64,000 nucleotides of DNA from Paralichthys olivaceus. Its lineage: Eukaryota; Chordata; Actinopteri; Pleuronectiformes; Paralichthyidae. Both the position numbers and the translations under genes were made by a program. The stretch's first letter is position 1, and each line of letters opens with the position of its first letter. Below the pieces are notes generated by a model. That model was not told the DNA's origin. It worked only from the letters and a program-made list of their open reading frames with translations, and searched no databases. The stretch spans positions 1,504,001 to 1,568,000 of the forward strand of contig NC_091095.1 of NCBI RefSeq assembly GCF_024713975.1, in the 5' to 3' direction. Below are positions 54,101 to 63,489 of the stretch, piece by piece.

Positions 54101-57100
54101 CTACATCTATAACATAATCTACTGACATTTTCCTTCGTAAATACAGCTATTAATGTGACTCAGGAAAGTTTGATAAATGTTAGATTAATGTCTGAATCAT
54201 ACAATATTGCTCAGGTGTCACTGAATGTATGGATTTTACAGTATATTGATAACATAAATGTGGCAGAAGATAAATTACCTTCATTGGCCTCTCATCTGTG
54301 GGCTCAAAGTCCGACGATGCATCAGAGAGAAGTATTACATCTTTAGCCTTGGTGGTTGTGTAGATACGCAGCATTCGCAGCTTAGTCTGCTCGTACAGCT
54401 GGCTCACTGTGACTTCAGGGGACACTTCATTGTGACTGTAATTACGAATATCAAACTCGAAGTCTTCCACTGGGCCTTTGGATGAAAATCCATTTGGAAA
54501 AAACAAGCTCTTGCCCGTCTCCAGCAGTTCACCCATAGTTACTGATTTCTGGACTGACAGGTGCCGTGTTCCACCTCCATTTTTTGTTTTGATCTGGTGA
54601 TAAGTGCCGTTATCAAAGTGGAGCCATCCCATTTCAACCCGCCGAGTGGTTTTGACTGCATGTTTATTGCCAACAATACCAGGGCCTGCTGTGTCTCCGT
54701 TGGCTGGAGTTTTCCGTTGTTCCCCGAGCCTGTCTCTTACTCTCTGCATTAGAGCGGACTTCACTGTCTCCATTCCTTCTGGCTTTTCGTTTGTCACAGT
54801 TCTTTGACGACAAAATGCTCTGAGTGCTAGTCTGTCCCCATATCGTCCAATATACTGTCCTAACTCCTCATCTGTCATAACACATATGACGTTAATGTCG
54901 ATCTGTAAGGCACAAGTCAAAAACGTTACAAATTACATTAACATAGCAGGTAGAGAAAGCTCATTAGGCTAGCCGTGTATTGCTTACTTTATGTCACTAA
55001 AGTTAACATTTATCTTTACCTTATCATCTTGTAGTTGTTTGATGACACTATCAGGTATATTTCGCGTTTTCAGAAAAGAGAATAAGTCCACTTCTGCAGC
55101 CATTCTTTGATGCTAATGATCTTAATGAGCACAGGCGTACGGTCAACTACATGTGCTTAACGAGATACTTTTTCGTGCGCACCAGAAAAGTATCTCGTGC
55201 GCACGAGATACTTTTTCGTGCGCACCAGAAAACTATCTTGTGCGCACGAGATACTTTCACGTGCTCGCGAGATACTTTCTCGTGCACACGCGATACTTTC
55301 ATGTGCGCACGGGATACCTTCCCGTGCTCGCGAGATACTTTCTTGTGCGCACGAGATACGTTTCTTTTTTTTTTTTTCTCCCATGTCCCTTTAGGGGCTC
55401 CGTAGAAACTAATACATTTTTATCCGAAAAAAAAAAATTTACTCTGAAAAACAGAAAAAAAAAATTGTCAGAAAAACTGAAAAAAATATTAAAAAAACAA
55501 ACCAAATAATAAATTACTCAGAAAAAAATGAGGTTTTTTTCAAGTGAATGCAATACACTTCCGTAGAAACTAATACTTTTTTATTTGAAAAAAAAAAAAA
55601 ACTCAGAAAAACAGAATAAAAAATAAAAAATTACTCTGAAAAACTGAAAAAAAAAATTGTCAGAGGAACAGAAGAAAAAAAATTACTCTGAAAAACAGAA
55701 AAATAAATTGATAATGAAAAGTTGATCAAATCATCATTGATCAGCTATTGACGTGAATTCAAAGTGCACAGCTTTATTATAACAATGTATTTACATCTAT
55801 GTTGATATGAAAACAATATAATAATCAGTCGAAATGGTTTTTAGATAACAATGAGCAGATATTTTATCCGGCGTCAGTAACCGTTTCCTTCTGTGTGTTT
55901 AGGTGCATTTAATTACCTGAAGGAGAATTTCTCCAACGCTCCGAGTCTGGACATGAGTGGCCCGTCGCTTTGCATGCTGGTCCGGCTGATGGTCGCCCAG
56001 GTGCAGGAGTGCATCTTTGAGCGCGTCACACTCATGACGCGAGACGCACACTTCACGTCCCAACTCCGTCTGGCACAAGAGGCTGCACGGGTGACTGCTC
56101 ACGTCTGTGGTTTGTCTGTCGTCACTGTGGAGATGCTGCGACGCTCACTGCGTGCACGCTGTGCATGTGTGTCTCCTGTAGGTTTCGGACGTCTACCTGT
56201 TGGTGCAGCAGACCATGACGCAGCCTCTGATGAAGGACTATGTGCCTTTTTCGTGGGCGTCCATGGTTCAGGTCAAATCTGAACACTTCCGCGCCCTCTC
56301 ACACTACTACACTGCTGTTGCGCTCTGTGACCACATGTGTAAGTAAAAAGAAACAAGTCACATCTGGAAGGAGTTTTTTTTTGTTGTGGTGTCGATCACA
56401 TGAATGTAAACAAGGTTTGAACCTGATGTGTCTTGTTCTGTAGCGTCTGCGGAGGACGAGGAGAAAGAGGAGAGGCAGCAGCAGTACGAGGAAGCAGAGG
56501 AGGCGTTCCTCCAGTTCTACGTTAGCGCTCCTGTAGGACCCTCACTCAGCCTCATTCTGCAAGACCCTGAAAAGAGACGAAAGCTCGGTGAGTTCATGTG
56601 AAGCAGCAGAAGCATTAGAATGGGAATAAATCACTTTCAGATTAGAAATGGTTCATTTTAAGTATTTTATTATGAAAAAGAATCTCTGCTGACATGCATC
56701 AGGTAAAGCTCACCTGCGGCGTGCAGTGATCCGACACGAGGAGGCCATGCGTGTCCACGGTCTGTGTAAGATCCTGAGGAAGATGGACATCCTGCAGGAC
56801 GTGTTGTCTCTCACACACAAACGCTCTTTGGACAAATACTCAGAGCTGGACCGAGAGGACGACTTTGACGAAACCGCAGAGGCTCCAGAGATACAGTGTA
56901 AGACTTAATGATGCTGAGATCGCTTCTACTCAATATGTGACGAGAGGACTGTTGGTGATATTTGGTTTCTGCCGTGTACAGCTCAAACCCACCAGAAACC
57001 AGACATCACTCCACCCAACTTCTCCACAGTCCAAGTTACTGACATCTTTCAGAGACTGGTAAGCCCCCCAGCTGGTAAATACGCTCTCAAGTTAGAGATT

Positions 57101-57843
57101 GAAATGACGTGAACAAGTTGACGAGGACTTCTCTCTGTGCTGCAGGGGCCTCTGTCTGTGTTCTGTGCTCGGGCTCGTTGGGGCCCGGTGCGACTCATCT
57201 GCCTGCAGAGGAGAGAGGGCGGCCTGGGCCTCACGCTGAGAGGAGACTCCCCCGTCCTGGTGGCAGGAGTGGTGCCCGGAGGCTGTGCAGCGGTACGACA
57301 ACACCCACCGAGCCGTCGTGTGCGTTAGTTACAGATATTGTGTTTGAGTGGAGAGAACATCCAGTAAATCCCTGTGTGGATCTTCTTTGTTGTGCAGGAG
57401 GCAGGACTGAGGGAAGGAGACTACATAGTGGCGGTGGACGGTCAGGACTGTAAATGGGCCAAACACAGCGAGGTCGTCCACATGCTGAAGAGCTGCAGCG
57501 ACAGAAAGGTGGAGCTCAGCGTGGTCACGTTACACTCACATGATACACAGGTAACTTGAGGGTTAAGTGTGTTTGGGACGTCAGTCAGACTGTTGACGTG
57601 TTCGGTGACTTGAGTGTGTGTCTGTGTGAGCAGGTGGAGAGGAGGGCCATCATGCTGTCCCACTGCAGCGACAAAGAAAACGCCCGGCAGCGTCTGCTGG
57701 GTGGGGCTAAGGGCCAGAGCTCCACCTCCCTACTGAACTGGAACAGGAAGAAGAAGAGAGAGGGCGACGGCGCCACCAAGAGACTCGGAAGCACTTTCAG
57801 TTTGTCGTTTGGAAGCATCAGAGACACGGAGGCCATGTACTGA
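38873..57843 (+). CDS. rhpn1: Rhophilin-1 (Rho-GTPase-binding protein), 15 exons
   Basis: A Rho effector scaffold that binds GTP-Rho through an N-terminal HR1 coiled coil. Exons: 38873-39055, 41052-41167, 45265-45393, 46433-46508, 46853-46930, 47122-47246, 47442-47608, 55903-56090, 56182-56338, 56444-56587, 56703-56897, 56982-57058, 57146-57292, 57398-57550, 57634-57843. All are GT-AG and in frame: 714 residues. HR1 spans about 62-140 ([36 protein letters not shown]). The BRO1 domain spans about 150-500 ([39 protein letters not shown]). The PDZ domain spans about 555-640 with a GLGL carboxylate-binding loop. The wording matches rhophilin-1 better than rhophilin-2 ([25 protein letters not shown] block, EAPEIQ). 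Exon 1 is poorly conserved, as expected for this family. Intron 7 (47609-55902, 8.3 kb) contains a complete DNA transposon. Confidence 0.95.
39069..39136. repeat. (CA)n microsatellite at the rhpn1 intron 1 donor
   Basis: A CA run of about 68 bp beginning 13 bp after the exon 1 donor of rhpn1, the longest in the window. Confidence 0.95.
39518..39830 (+). mobile_element. Decayed tRNA-derived SINE with an internal deletion (rhpn1 intron 1)
   Basis: GGGCGGCACGGTGGTGCAGC followed by GGTTAGCACTGTG is the standard head of a common teleost tRNA-derived SINE. It then jumps directly to AGTCCAAACACATGCATAGG and TTAATTGGAGACTC, so the usual 'TGCCTCACAG...' middle is missing. The tail (CTGTCCAGGGTTGACTGG, then GCCCTGAAGCAAGGCACTTC) is recognisable but diverged. 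Confidence 0.7.
41168..45264. other. rhpn1 intron 2 (4.1 kb): repeats and possible regulatory DNA
   Basis: No exon is visible here on either strand. CA/GT repeats lie at 41509-41533, 42935-42950 and 43375-43401, and a GAGCTGAACT microrepeat at 41711-41745. At about 44130-44355 there is a dispersed percomorph repeat recognisable by TCCGTCCAGTAGTTTTTGCG and the tail TACCTCGCTGGCAGAGGT. A segment at about 41980-42190 is repeat-free and AT-core-rich. Confidence 0.5.
47760..48732. repeat. A-rich tandem/fold-back repeat cluster hosting the transposon (left part)
   Basis: Units of roughly 170-220 bp share the landmark CGCTTCTGTAGAAACTAATA (near 48138, 48308 and 48538), followed by poly-A blocks separated by TTACTCCGAAAAACTG and AACAAACCAAATAA motifs. 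The first part (47763-47945) runs in the opposite orientation (T-rich, beginning CGGAAGCGTATTCATTCAC), so the cluster begins as a fold-back structure. Lys/Asn-rich open frames here are artefacts. Confidence 0.8.
48733..48738. repeat. Target-site duplication, left copy (GAAACT)
   Basis: GAAACT immediately precedes the left terminal inverted repeat and is repeated at 55405-55410 right after the right one. Removing the element and one copy recreates the CTTCTGTAGAAACTAATACA landmark seen elsewhere in the host repeat. Confidence 0.85.
48784..49015 (+). repeat. Left subterminal array, eleven 21-22 bp units
   Basis: Units read GTATCTCGCGAGCACGNGAA or variants GTATCCCGTGCGCACATGAA and GTATCGCGTGTGCACGAGAA. 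Cores are palindromic (CTCGCGAG, TCGTGCGCACGA). In order the variants are A A A B C A A D E F G. The array ends 38 bp before the transposase ATG at 49054, so it probably serves both as transposase-binding DNA and as part of the promoter (inference). Confidence 0.9.
49054..50530 (+). CDS. DDE integrase-like transposase (two exons)
   Basis: The predicted transposase of the element, which would cut and join its ends in the nucleus. Exon 1 is 49054-49881 and exon 2 is 50204-50530, joined at a phase-0 GT-AG intron, giving 384 residues. An N-terminal helix-turn-helix-like region (about 1-60; [20 protein letters not shown]) precedes an rve-type core. The core has D131 in [14 protein letters not shown]190 in RGDRGTEN and E230 in NQRIESWWG; the spacing and context fit a DDE triad. 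The motif [15 protein letters not shown] sits between the first and second catalytic residues. I know this type from an unnamed fish 'integrase core domain' family. The ATG is the first in frame after the left array. No frameshift or stop interrupts it. A possible poly(A) signal is at 51249-51254. Confidence 0.85.
50531..51436. other. Convergent 3' spacer of the transposon
   Basis: The AT-rich spacer between the two stop codons holds no open frame of note. It contains AATAAA on plus at 51249-51254 and on minus at 51287-51282, so each gene would end inside or beyond the other's 3' region. Confidence 0.55.
51437..55103 (-). CDS. Transposon-borne SAM-like/HECT-type E3 ubiquitin ligase-like protein
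   Basis: Five exons, 55103-55020, 54902-54279, 53530-53381, 52987-52739 and 52498-51437, with all four introns in phase 0, give 722 residues. Residues 1-60 look like a SAM-like fold ([39 protein letters not shown]). A basic and linker region follows, with [14 protein letters not shown]. An acidic, Ser/Asp-rich stretch (exons 3-4) precedes a HECT-like domain at about 390-722: [30 protein letters not shown], and the C-lobe motif [11 protein letters not shown] with C688 in the position of the HECT thioester cysteine. It resembles fish genes annotated as G2/M-phase-specific E3-ligase-like. HECT proteins pass ubiquitin from an E2 to a substrate; the substrate here is unknown. The start is the first ATG inside the right array. 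Confidence 0.8.
55151..55359 (-). repeat. Right subterminal array, about ten 21-22 bp units
   Basis: Read on minus from the end inward, the variants are D' A B C A D E H E and a decayed last unit. The order A B C A D E matches the left array, which has extra A copies. It ends about 48 bp before the ATG of the HECT-type gene at 55103. Confidence 0.9.
55405..55410. repeat. Target-site duplication, right copy (GAAACT)
   Basis: Direct copy of the 6 bp at 48733-48738, directly after the right terminal inverted repeat. Confidence 0.85.
55411..55735. repeat. Continuation of the A-rich host repeat cluster (right part)
   Basis: The landmark TAGAAACTAATAC continues directly after the transposon and recurs at about 55562, with the same poly-A and TTACTCTGAAAAAC blocks as the left part. 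The cluster was therefore one array before insertion. Confidence 0.75.
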
Positions 57844-59451
57844 GGCGTGACGGCAGAGCATCCACTCAGGAAACAACAACAGCAGCGCCGCTCACGGTAC
57901 GACGGAGGCTGCGGTCTCTGTGGAGTGCTGCACTCGCTCCACCAGCTCCTCTGTTGGAGGAGCCGCAGCGTTGACTCACACTTGGCTGCAGCACAGTTTC
58001 ATGTGTCTGGCAATTTTGTCAGTCAATCAAATACACGGATGGATACGTACCAGGTGGAAGTCTGAAGCAGGACAAATCATGAGTGGGTGTGAACAGAAGA
58101 CGCAGCGCGGTGGAAACTGAGTTTATGACAAAGCATCAGATCAGTAAACAGACTTGACGCAGCCTGAACCTGTGACGTGTACAATCTGTGTACAAAGACT
58201 TAGCTAAAAAACAAAAGCAGATGGTCTTTGAGTGACGACTTGATAATAAGAGGGAAGAGTTTAGTCTGAGCTGCCACAAACTTTTCCACAGGCTCATAAA
58301 CATCTAACGTCTTAGTTCGAATGGCTGATCGGAAAGAATAAACACAAAGTTCTGCAGTTACTTTTCTTTCTGTCTGAACAAACTTAAACTCTCGTTCAAC
58401 TCCCTGCATCCTTTTTACTGATCACGTGCAGCAACGTGTCCCCAGATACTCAGAGTGTTAGAGCGCAGCATGAGTCTGACGTTGACCTGACAGCTTCACA
58501 AACTCTTTTTGCCTTTTTTAAAATGGATAATAATAAACATGTAAACACATTTAGTGAGCACAGAGTAGATTTTCTTTTGCTTGCATGAAACTTCTCTTTG
58601 AAATGTAAGTGCGCTTGCTAAATATATTTTTCAGTGCTGAAAATCTCAAATTGCTCACTCAGGAACAAGCACAAATATAACAACACTCCACTTTCACATA
58701 AAACAAAGTATTGTAGCAGATTTCTTGTGTCTCATATTTGTTCCTGAAGTTGTCTCCGAGGTTACAGAAAAACTGTGAGTCTGTGTTGAACACAAACACC
58801 TTAAACTTATCTGATGGATTTGATTCAGTTCATGATACTTTACTGTCTAAAGTATAATGTTGGGCTTCATCCTCAGATCAGCGTTTCTGGAGAAATATTT
58901 TAGTTTTTATCATTTCTGGATTAATTAAGCACTTCAGAGGTTTTGACCTAATGTGTTGTAGTTTGTGTTTTAGCCGAGTGTGAATATTGAAAAGGAAAAG
59001 TGTTCTGGTTCTGTAGCTCTGCTGCAGTACTGAACACGAGGCGCAGAGCGAGGTGGAGTAGATGAAATAAACTGTGAAACTGAGAGTTTCTGTGACGGCA
59101 GCAGTGTGAGGTCGTTGTTAAAGTCCAGCCACTGTACTGCACGTTACAGCCAACTCTAGATCTGTGAATGACGTTAGTGGAGAAATGTGTCTTTTGATTA
59201 ACATTGTTTTTGTAAGATTTTGATACGACTAGAATTTAAAAAGTGAAAACTGTAGCACATTATTGTTCAGTGGATGATGTGTGTGTGTGTGTGTGTGTGT
59301 GTGTTTCTGTTTTGTCTGTACAATGCTCGTGCCATGAGGGCTCAGAGTCACGAGGACAGAAAGCCAGAGGTGAAAGTTTAAATGAACATAATCATGAAAA
59401 TCAATTTTGATTTGAAGGAAACAAATTAATCTGTTATCGACTCTGCTCTGG

Positions 59452-59494
<43 letters not shown>

Positions 59495-59495
59495 T

Positions 59496-59526
<31 letters not shown>

Positions 59527-59640
59527 ACAGAGAAAAATAATTCTTCCTGTGTGTTTTTCACTGAATATCTGACCATCTCTAAATAATTCATTTGGGGATT
59601 TGCACAGTATTTTTTTCATATGAAATCAATAAAAGTGAGA
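57844..59640 (+). other. rhpn1 3' UTR (probable) with GT repeats and AATAAA
   Basis: After the rhpn1 TGA there is no further plus-strand exon. GT repeats lie at 59279-59304 and 59453-59524, and AATAAA at 59628-59633 is a good candidate poly(A) signal, followed by TGTGTTCATGTTT. The 3' UTR would be about 1.8 kb. Confidence 0.5.
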
Positions 59641-59945
59641 ATTAATAACAAGGAGCTGCGTCTGTGTTCATGTTTCTACCATGTTACAATGAAAACTACC
59701 TTTAAAAAATGGTGTGTATAGTATAAATACACACCAGTGGGTAAATATAGCAAACTAACTTTATGTTTTTCTGAAAAAAATCTGACATTTTGAAAACAGT
59801 GTTTTTTTCCTTAGAATTCTAATTTTCAACTTTTTTATACTAATGTTTTTTTATTAAAATACTGAATCAGTTTCCTCTGGTTTAGTTTTTACTGTATAGT
59901 CTGATCACGTGATCTGGGGAATCATGTGTTTGAGTGTATCCTCAC

Positions 59946-60180
59946 CTGTGGGTGGAGCTGGTGGACAACACACCAGCATGAGGGAAAGCTTCCTGACGAC
60001 CTCCTCGATCTCCGTCTGCCTCTGAAAGAAATCAACGTGTAGACGCAAGAACAAACCTTCACAGTTCTCTGCTGAACTTCGATATGTAACTTAACTTAAG
60101 ATTGATTTGACTTCATACAGACCTTCAGCGTGACGTCCTCAGATGTTTTCGTCTCCAGAGGTTTGGTTCTCAGGTCTGTT
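59946..60180 (-). CDS. Two exon-like segments of an unidentified minus-strand gene
   Basis: On minus, 60180 (or 60175) to 60123 reads ...LRTKPLETKTSEDVTLK and ends at a possible donor (GTCTGT). Segment 60021-59946 follows a good TTTCAG acceptor, reads RQTEIEEVVRKLSLMLVCCP and ends at CAG-GTGAGG. The phases agree. If not spliced, the second segment runs on to a TGA after about 11 more codons. I do not recognise the protein, the first acceptor is weak, and no upstream exons were found. Confidence 0.25.
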
Positions 60181-60683
60181 CTCACATCAGAACAAACACT
60201 ATCTGACTTTTACAACCCACGAAGATCCCACGTGCACACTGCAGATTCCAACTGAACCCAGATACAAACCTCGCTAAAACAAATGTCTGACCCGTTCTTC
60301 AGGGTACGGTCAAACAAATGTGACGCACATATCACAGGTCAAAGTTCAGAGAACTCCACTCCTTTGTTTTATTTGCCCCCTCGCTCACAGATCTGAAATG
60401 AACGGGAGGCAAATGTTCGACACTGAAACATTTGACAGGATCCTCCCAGAGGCGATGAACCAATCAGAACGCTGCCCAACATCAGGTGAAGAAGATGACA
60501 CGGTGCTCCACCCTGACTGAAAATCGAATTTGATCCTTTACAAAAACTGCATTCTTCGTGGCGCTTTGGAAACGTGCAGGACACCACCCGATGTGTGAGA
60601 TGTTCCAGTGTTGGCTTCAGTTTGTCTACAGGACACATCGAAGACTGAAATCACAACAGAATCTGTCAGAATATTAAGAATAA

Positions 60684-60689
60684 TTTATT
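60684..60689 (-). terminator. Candidate atpaf1 polyadenylation signal (AATAAA on minus)
   Basis: The first AATAAA on the minus strand after the atpaf1 stop, about 360 bp downstream. Confidence 0.5.
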
Positions 60690-61047
60690 TCAGCTTTACT
60701 TTGGGTTTGGAGAGGATTCATTAAATGTTGTTAAGGTTTTCTGGATGAACAAAGTCTCTCTGGTCCAGTCTGCTAACATGGAGAGTATCACACAGTGTTA
60801 TTCTATTACTGAACCGATCAACTACCACATTATTCTCCTGTGGAAACACAATGAAACAATCTGAGTCCCAGACAGAGTTCACAGTTCACGAGAAGAACTT
60901 TTCTTCCTGAACCACAGCGACAGCGTGGAGGGCTGTGATTGGTCGGAGTTTATCCAAGCGGAGAACGTCGAGACTCTTTTAAAACAAAAACCGTCAGTTC
61001 CTGGAAAGCAGACGAGCAGAATCTCCGACTGTGACCTCTGTCCGTCT

Positions 61048-63489
61048 CTACGAGCCTCCTGTGGTGACCGCCGGGCCGAGGCCGCTCTGCTCCAGCTCCG
61101 CTATCACCAACATGTGTTTGAAGTCTGCAGGTTTGTGGTTGAACGTCTCCACCAATCGGAACGTCTCCTGCCGCTGTGTGCCGTAGAACAGCTGCACCTG
61201 ATTGGCCAAGCACTGGGCCTGGTGGACGGTCTGAGAAGAGGAAGACGATGATGATGATGATGATTCCAACATGATGGACCTGGTTGAACCACATTATCAG
61301 AAGCAGTCAGCCGTTAATGAGCAGTTCACTGGACTTACGATGAACTTGGGGTCCATCTCCGCCGTCATGAGGACCACACCCTTCTCCTCCTTCAGGTCTG
61401 GGTAGTGGTAGAGGATCAGCTGACTGGGAGCGTTCTCACCCATCGTCTGGACACAGGAAGAACAGAACTGTGACCAACACCTCCAGGTCACCATGACGAC
61501 AACAGTCTCAGCTCAATCTGATCTCTACAACTTCAGCGTTCTCAGATTTTAAATGACTACATTTAACTTTTGCCACGATTTGAGGTCAGCCTGAGAATCG
61601 GCTGTGTTTCAGGACGAGCTGCACATGAAAGCAGATCTCCTGTTTGAAGCGTCGGACTTTCCCAGCAGTCCGCTCTGTGTGTGTTTACCTGGACGTTGAT
61701 GAGGGAGGTGAAGTGCAGCTCGTGTCCGGACCACTGACCCAGGAAGAACTCGTAACCCTCGTTCTGAGGCAGAGCGTAGAGGAACTGAGGGAGGACCAGA
61801 GAGGAAATATGAATAAATTAGGATTCACTGGTTCGTGTTCAGATCATGAATAAATTAATGCTGAGATTTCAAGTGTTGTAATCTTACAGAACCAGATTTG
61901 AAACTAGTTTTCCTTGTGGTGCAGAAAAAAAGAAATGTTCCCAAAATATTCTGTGTTTTAGTTTTTTTATAATCTGAGTATAACAGATTATTCTCTGCAG
62001 TGAACTCACCATCGGACAAGAGGACGACCTGTCGAGTATCATCTCATAGATCTGTGTCTGTGAAGAGAAGACAGTAGATCAGTGAAGGTGCTAATGTGAA
62101 GTTCTATTTTCCTGTGTGATATAAATCATGAAGTAGTGTTTATGTTGTGGTTTTACTAATTTATGTATTTATTTATCCTAGTTTCACTACATACGCCTGA
62201 ATCTTTATTAATATTTATACTTTTGTAAGTTATGCATCACCAAATCAAGGCTATTTAATGTGTATTGTCCTTTTGCATTAATAAACAAACTTAGAGGTAC
62301 ATTTGAAAATCAAAGCAAAAAAACACAACACAACAACTTTAGGTTTAATCAGCTCATAAAAAACTGAAACCAGAAGTTTGTATTTTCGATATGTTGTCGA
62401 GTACAAACACTGACAGTTGATAAACAAACTCTTCAGCAGTGAAGTGTGATGGTTAAAAAGAGTGAAAATCTTTTTAACAATCACACAAAACCATCAAAAA
62501 TATCACAACAAACCTCAGAACAAAGACGACAAAGTTGTTGTTTCAATTCATTTGAAGCTGTGGGAAATTAATTTGTGAAATGTTTGGAGAAGAACGTGCT
62601 CTCTGGTGTTCGACTCACCGGGATGACGGCGCTGATCGTCTCCTTCATCGAATAAAATGTCATCCAGAGCTGAGAAAAGAGAAAAGAGCAAAAAACAAAG
62701 AACGGTTCCAGCTGCTGCACTAAACCACACGACAGGAAGTGACGCAGACGTGTTTGGTTACATCAGAGTGTCGCCCACAGACTCACCTCCGTGATCTCCT
62801 CACCCGTCATCCCCTGAATCTTCTCCATGTTGAGGATGGAGCTCAGAGTCTGAGGAACATAGAGTTCACACACTTCATCGTTAAACATCTTAAAACTTTC
62901 AGAGGACACCAGTGAACATCTGATCACCTGCAGGATCTTTATAAACCTCGACTACAACTGCTGCTGGTGTTCAGGCCTCTGCTCCGGCTGCTTCAGAGTC
63001 AGAAAAGAAGAAGCGGCACTTTGTCGGAGCTGCCTGATTAAACTGCTCCTCCTCTCGTCTCACCTTGTTCTTGGTGAAACCTCCTGAGGCTCCGTCGGCA
63101 GCCATCTTGTCCTTGTTCTCCAACTGCAAAGATCCACACAGCGACAGTTACACGTCTCACTCACACTCGTGCTGTCGCAGGTAAATGAAACCAGATGAGC
63201 GTGAGCTCACAGGAGAAATGGTTGTGATATAACTACACACTGGAACCAGTCAAAGGTTCTCGTCATTTCTCCAACGATGCAACAAGAACATGCAAGTCCT
63301 CAAAACGAGAGTCAGTCACTGTGTTGTGACTTCATCTGCTGTTTCTGGACTTTTCAAAGTGTCTCGTGTTGGAACTTCACCTCCTGCTCCATGAGCCTGA
63401 CGAACTCTGCCTGCTTCGAGTGTCCGAGCACCTCCTTCTTGGCCTCATGACGTTTCTCCAGTCGAGCCTTGTACTCCTGCGGTTTGGCA
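61048..63489 (-). CDS. atpaf1: ATPAF1 (ATP11-type F1-ATPase assembly factor 1), 5'-partial
   Basis: A mitochondrial matrix chaperone that binds unassembled F1 beta subunit during ATP synthase assembly. Eight minus-strand exons read in frame: 63489-63381, 63123-63064, 62849-62787, 62669-62619, 62057-62010, 61784-61689, 61446-61339 and 61230-61048 (TAG), giving 238 visible residues. Signature stretches are [60 protein letters not shown] and [12 protein letters not shown], which match vertebrate ATPAF1 closely. The exon with the transit peptide is missing and presumably lies beyond 64000. Each intron has GT-AG borders. It is tail-to-tail with rhpn1. No truncation or frameshift is seen. Confidence 0.93.

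Larger units (their letters stand above)
48739..55404 (+). mobile_element. Complete 6,666-bp two-gene DDE DNA transposon (IS3EU-like)
   Basis: Terminal inverted repeats begin TACGGAGCCCCTAAAGGGAC. The outermost 53 bp at each end (48739-48791 versus 55404-55352 reversed) are identical, including a 13-A run. A 6-bp duplication, GAAACT, flanks the element. Inside the ends are arrays of 21-bp units (48784-49015 and 55151-55359). Next come two convergent genes, a DDE transposase on plus and a SAM-like/HECT protein on minus, each starting just inside an array, with a shared 3' spacer at 50531-51436. The 6-bp duplication and TAC termini agree with what I recall of the IS3EU superfamily, but I could not compare sequences, so the family name is provisional. 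Intact frames and identical ends suggest a recent insertion. Confidence 0.9.

Noticed and set aside
48739..55404. TA target-site duplication with ends starting CGGAGCC
   Set aside because: TA does flank CGGAGCC on both sides, but removing only that leaves a duplicated GAAACT in the flank. A 6-bp GAAACT duplication with TACGGAGCC ends is symmetric and restores the host repeat exactly.
60925..61251. 108-residue plus-strand open frame
   Set aside because: Antisense shadow of the last atpaf1 exon.
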